This document shows, one piece after another, positions 60,590 through 64,000 of a stretch of 64,000 nt of DNA; the first letter of the stretch is position 1, and each line of letters begins with the position of its first letter. The DNA is from Rhynchospora pubera (Eukaryota; Streptophyta; Magnoliopsida; Poales; Cyperaceae). The stretch covers positions 65,821,676 to 65,885,675 of the forward strand of contig CM051460.1 of assembly GCA_028095005.1 (NCBI GenBank). Reading direction: 5' to 3'. Under the pieces are notes generated by a model. The model made no database searches. It was given only the letters and a program-made list of their open reading frames with translations, and had not been told where the DNA came from. The position numbers and the translations under genes were made by a program.

Positions 60590-61523
60590 TTCTTTCTTTG
60601 CTCTTTCGAAAAAAGCGAAACCAAAAACCCCCTTTTCTCCCTCAAACCCTAAGCGGGGGAGGCGGCCGCCGCTGACCTCCCCCCGCCACCCCGTTTTCCC
60701 CTTCTTTTCTCTTCCTTCCCCTACAAGTGCGGCCAATAAAAGGCGGTGAGTTTTGTTGATTCGGCGGCGCGAGCGTCGAGTGTCTTCCGACTGTCGGCGA
60801 TGCGGTGCACAGTGACGTGTGCTTTGCTGTCGTGGGTACGCTGCGGAGGTTTGGTGCGGCCGTCGAGGTAGGCGGTGCCGCCTTCGTGGGTGAACAGCCG
60901 AGATGTGCAGAGCTACCGTCGTGGGTGCACAACCGACTTACGGTGCGACCTAACTGGTGTGTGCTGCGGCCTTGTTGGCGCACAGGCTAGGTATGGTGGG
61001 AGACGGCCGTTGTGGAAGCGCAGTCGAGATGCTGTGCGTATGCACGTATAGTCTGAGGCGGTTGTCGATGGTACGCAGCTGAGGAGTCGTGCTAGTTCGT
61101 TTTCTGGTGCAAAAGTAGGCAATGAAAACTCCTCTCCAGATCTAGATCGAGTCTTGACGCTACGCGATGCGGTGAAAGCAGACGCATTGATGATCCTCCT
61201 CTCCGTTTATGGCCTCGTCTGTGGTGATTTGTGGCAGCTCATAAGGAGTTAGAGTGTTAAACTACAGATTGTGTCCGGATGAGTCAGGTTGTGTGGTTCT
61301 GCGGCGCTTAGAGAGCAGTCACGGTACTCGATAGGTTATGTATTGGATTTGGATGAGTTGGTACTGGCATAATACCGGTACATTAGGTATAGACATTTGT
61401 TAGGAGTTTATACCGTTTCATATATTGTGTTATACCAGTTTTGTTGCTGGTGTTGGTTTGAACTTTTGTAAACTTTTGTTTTTATTAATGAAAAAATTGT
61501 CAGCATTTGCTGACCCTCAAAAA
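60590..61523 (+). mobile_element. GC-rich retroposon (non-LTR type) with 15-bp target duplication
   Basis: It is flanked by the exact repeat AAAAAATGATTAATT (60575-60589 and 61524-61538) and ends in ATTAATGAAAAAATTGTCAGC...CCCTC plus a poly(A), the pattern of target-primed retroposition by a plant LINE. The left and middle (60650-61100) are GC-rich with CGGCGG and GTCGTGGGT words. No reverse transcriptase or RNase H is seen in either strand, so it is non-autonomous or a retroposed transcript. The ORFs at 60642-61122 have no known domain. Confidence 0.75.
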
Positions 61524-61538
61524 AAAAAATGATTAATT

Positions 61539-62614
61539 GAAACCATTCATATATTGGATGGAATTTGAAATTGATGCACGAACAATAGAGAAAGATAATG
61601 AAAGAATACAAACAAAAAAGATTTGTCTCTGAAATCACACAGATTCTCAGAATTTTGATAAAGTTTTAATTTCCGATACATAACTAAACTGTCATAAGCT
61701 CCGACGGCTGCCTTAAATAGACAAATACAAAACTCTAGAAAGATAAATTATATAAAAAATACTAAAACAACTGTAAAATTGTCAAAATTATAAAGAAGGT
61801 CCAAAAGTCAATAAAGGAAGGCTCAGATCGCCAATCCGAGCTGACGGTTTGGCCTCCGATTCACAGATCTCCTGTCAAAATTTTAGCCCGATCCGATGGT
61901 TGGATAAAAAATTATGTCCATTTTTGTGAAATGTGCGCGGGATTATATTGCATCAGAAACAATAGGGAATATTATTAGAGTGAATTGTTTAGAAGATGAG
62001 GGTTAGAATTAAAAGCACTAGTTGTAAAACGGAGTACTTCCAATAATTTAATCAAGCTCTCCCAATAATTAGGCACTATAAACCAACTCGTTATTTTCAA
62101 GAAAAAAAAAAAAACTTCATTCGGTCCCAGTTTTCCTTTTTCTCCGCTCCTCCTGCCTTCCTCTTTATTATTATTTTTTTCTTTTTTTGTTTTTGTAAAG
62201 GGAAAAAAGACAAGGAAACGACCCCAAAGGGACCCTAGCAGGCACCAACTGGAATCTGCCGACGCATTTGGGAAATAAAAATAGATAAATAAGGCTTCAA
62301 TTTGCCAAATCCACCTAAAAAACGTCATATTGCATTCGTCATTACAATGATATAATCATGTTTCAACTATATATAAATAGATAAATAATTAAATATACAA
62401 AACCGTACTCACCGTTCTGAAATGTCAGGGTTGGAGTTTAGAAAACACAAATTATTTATTACTAATCAATATCACTTATTTAGCATTTTTTATTAAGAAA
62501 ATGTCGAATAAGTTCTAAGTGTTTGCGCAACTACTTTTATGTAATTTTAGAGAACAGTTGAATCCATATAATATTTTGTGACAATTCCGCCGCAGTCTAT
62601 TCTGTAGATATTAG
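61539..62614. other. Intergenic, no gene recognised
   Basis: AT-rich. The minus-strand ORF at 61975-62328 is low-complexity in the middle and has no domain signature. Confidence 0.45.
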
Positions 62615-62770
62615 GGGTGCGTTTGGATCGTTGGAAGAAAGAAGAAGAAGAAGGAAGAAGAAGAAAAAAATTATAAACAATCCAAACTCTTCACAAAGTT
62701 ATACATTTTTCAATACTTATTTCCACTTCTTCCCTTCTTTCATTTTTTTCACACCTATCCAAACGGAACC
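62615..62770. mobile_element. MITE, GGGTGCGTTTGGAT family, TSD TAG
   Basis: The ends GGGTGCGTTTGGATCG and the reverse complement GGTTCCGTTTGGATAG are flanked by TAG on both sides. The interior is as in the copies near 59.2 and 59.5 kb. Confidence 0.8.
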
Positions 62771-62773
62771 TAG

Positions 62774-63240
62774 AAGCCGATTGTTCATAACAAGTTATTT
62801 GTAAATCTCTTAATATGTATCAATTTTACTTTAAAAAAAATACCATAAATGATATATGCATAAAGAGCAAAGCGATAGAAAGAGCAAAGCGATACAAGTA
62901 AATTTTCCAAACAATAAGGATTCTACTTTCTAGGCCCAGAGCTCCAGTGGCTAGAGCGGAGGCAAGAGCCATAGCGGTGAAAAGGTTCGATTGATGACAT
63001 GATTGAAATCCACAATCTTTATTTATTTTTTATAATTATAGAATTCAATAATGTTACCAAAGTTAGAGCACAATGATAATGAGTTAATGATACAGTCTTC
63101 TGTAAAAAACTAATAACCAGATATTAATAGAAACTGATATGAAACTTTTAATATGGAGGAGTCCACGAATCAAGTCGATCTGTGCTCCAACGTCGAACGA
63201 ATGATAATGAACCAAATTCATTCATCTATTTTATTTTTTA
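62774..63240. other. Intergenic, no gene recognised
   Basis: AT-rich. A short direct repeat 'agagcaaagcgata' occurs twice at 62865-62895. No gene. Confidence 0.4.
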
Positions 63241-63539
63241 GGCTCCGTTTGGATGGTGTGAGAATAAGAAAAATAAGGAAAGAAGTATCGGGAAGTATGT
63301 AACTTTGGCTCCGTTTGGATGAGTGCAAGAATAATGGAATAGCTTATTCCTACTTCTAAATTTATTATAAACAATCCAAACTCTTCACAAAGTTACACAC
63401 TTTCCAATACTTCTTTCCTTATTCCTCTTATTCCCACACCATCCAAACGGAGTCTTTGTAAAAAATTTAGATTGTTTATAATAAATTTGGGAGTAAAAAG
63501 AATCTATTTCTTTACTCCTAATCTTATCCAAACACAGCC
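63241..63539. mobile_element. Outer MITE of a nested pair
   Basis: It starts GGCTCCGTTTGGATGG and the reverse complement of its end is GGCTGTGTTTGGATAA. It is interrupted by the inner MITE at 63307-63454. The flanks are TTA and TAA, not identical. Confidence 0.6.
63307..63454. mobile_element. Inner MITE of the nested pair, TSD TTT
   Basis: The ends GGCTCCGTTTGGATGA and the reverse complement GACTCCGTTTGGATGG are flanked by TTT (63304-63306 and 63455-63457). Same family as the outer copy and the copies near 59 and 62 kb. Confidence 0.7.
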
Positions 63540-64000
63540 TAAATAAAATAGTATTGATTTTATCACACTTTTCCTCTTATCCACTTGTCCGTTCCTTGTA
63601 GGCTTGATATTCCTTTTCGTTTATAAACCCAAAAGTAAAAAAGAAGAAAAATGGTGCGTCGCACCACTACAAGTCTACAACTAGTCTACTAAAGATGCAA
63701 AAAGGAATGGGCCCCAAAAATATAAAAAAGACACAAGTAGTAGGTAAGAAATAAAGGAAAAGGTCTGCAATTCTTTGTTATTGCACTCGTGTTTTTATCA
63801 GTTGTGCAACCGGAATTATTTAACACCATCTTCTAAATTCCATCATCTCTATTATTTTCTATCTTTTTCCAACACTTCATTAATGATGCAAGAATCTTTC
63901 TGTTATTTTCGAAAATACAATTAATAACGCGTTTTTATCATTCCTCATCCCCTCATAACTTTCTCGTATTCCCCCGAAGATGAAATCCAGCATTATTCAA
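63540..64000. other. Intergenic at window end
   Basis: AT-rich, no gene or repeat recognised up to the end of the window. Confidence 0.4.

Noticed and set aside
60642..60983. 113-residue minus-strand ORF in the GC-rich retroposon
   Set aside because: Pro/Thr/Arg-rich composition typical of chance frames in GC-rich DNA; overlaps + strand frames; no domain.

Overview
The window is nuclear DNA of a flowering plant. It is AT-rich, has spliced genes with GT-AG introns, and consists mostly of nested transposable elements. The species cannot be fixed from sequence alone; no rRNA, tRNA, organellar or bacterial gene was seen.

Host genes. The only convincing host genes are a tandem pair on the + strand, at 10941-13628 and 16627-19265. 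They encode F-box/leucine-rich-repeat proteins of 678 and 676 residues in the FBL3 family (Arabidopsis RAE1/RAH1 type, SCF ubiquitin-ligase receptors). All exons join in frame, the 5' leaders are also homologous, and the copies differ by one intron that is cleanly absent from the first.

Mobile DNA by region. 1-6253: decayed Ty1/copia element with its 3' LTR. 6254-8071: old LTR-like repeat with a relative at 50242-54104. 9379-9537, 15262-15946, 20105-20328 and 22166-22346: MITEs around the F-box genes. 23291-25487: a MITE split by a solo copia LTR of the same family as the one at 4470. 27179-27591: foldback MITE. 27880-30111: TIR element carrying two exons of a TSL-kinase-interacting-protein-like SANT gene. 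32004-42908: apparently complete CACTA (En/Spm) transposon with a perfect 3-bp target duplication, inserted into a smaller MITE. 43000-46943: Helitron-like segment with a broken NADPH-cytochrome P450 reductase fragment. 46944-58950: layered old repeats, including a second Helitron end, a hAT MITE with an 8-bp target duplication, a foldback element and a palindromic minisatellite. 56952-64000: more MITEs and a GC-rich retroposon with a 15-bp target duplication.

The best candidate for something unusual is the CACTA element. It carries an intact TNP2 gene (1111 residues after removing one intron). It also carries a 12-exon gene of 774 residues joining a Ptta/En/Spm-type transposase, a DUF8039-like region and an Ulp1-type cysteine protease with all expected catalytic residues. 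In addition it has two related small ORFs, a compound hairpin just upstream of TNP2, and an internal array of the palindromes normally confined to the element ends. The two genes probably act together in transposition; the role of the protease part is an inference.
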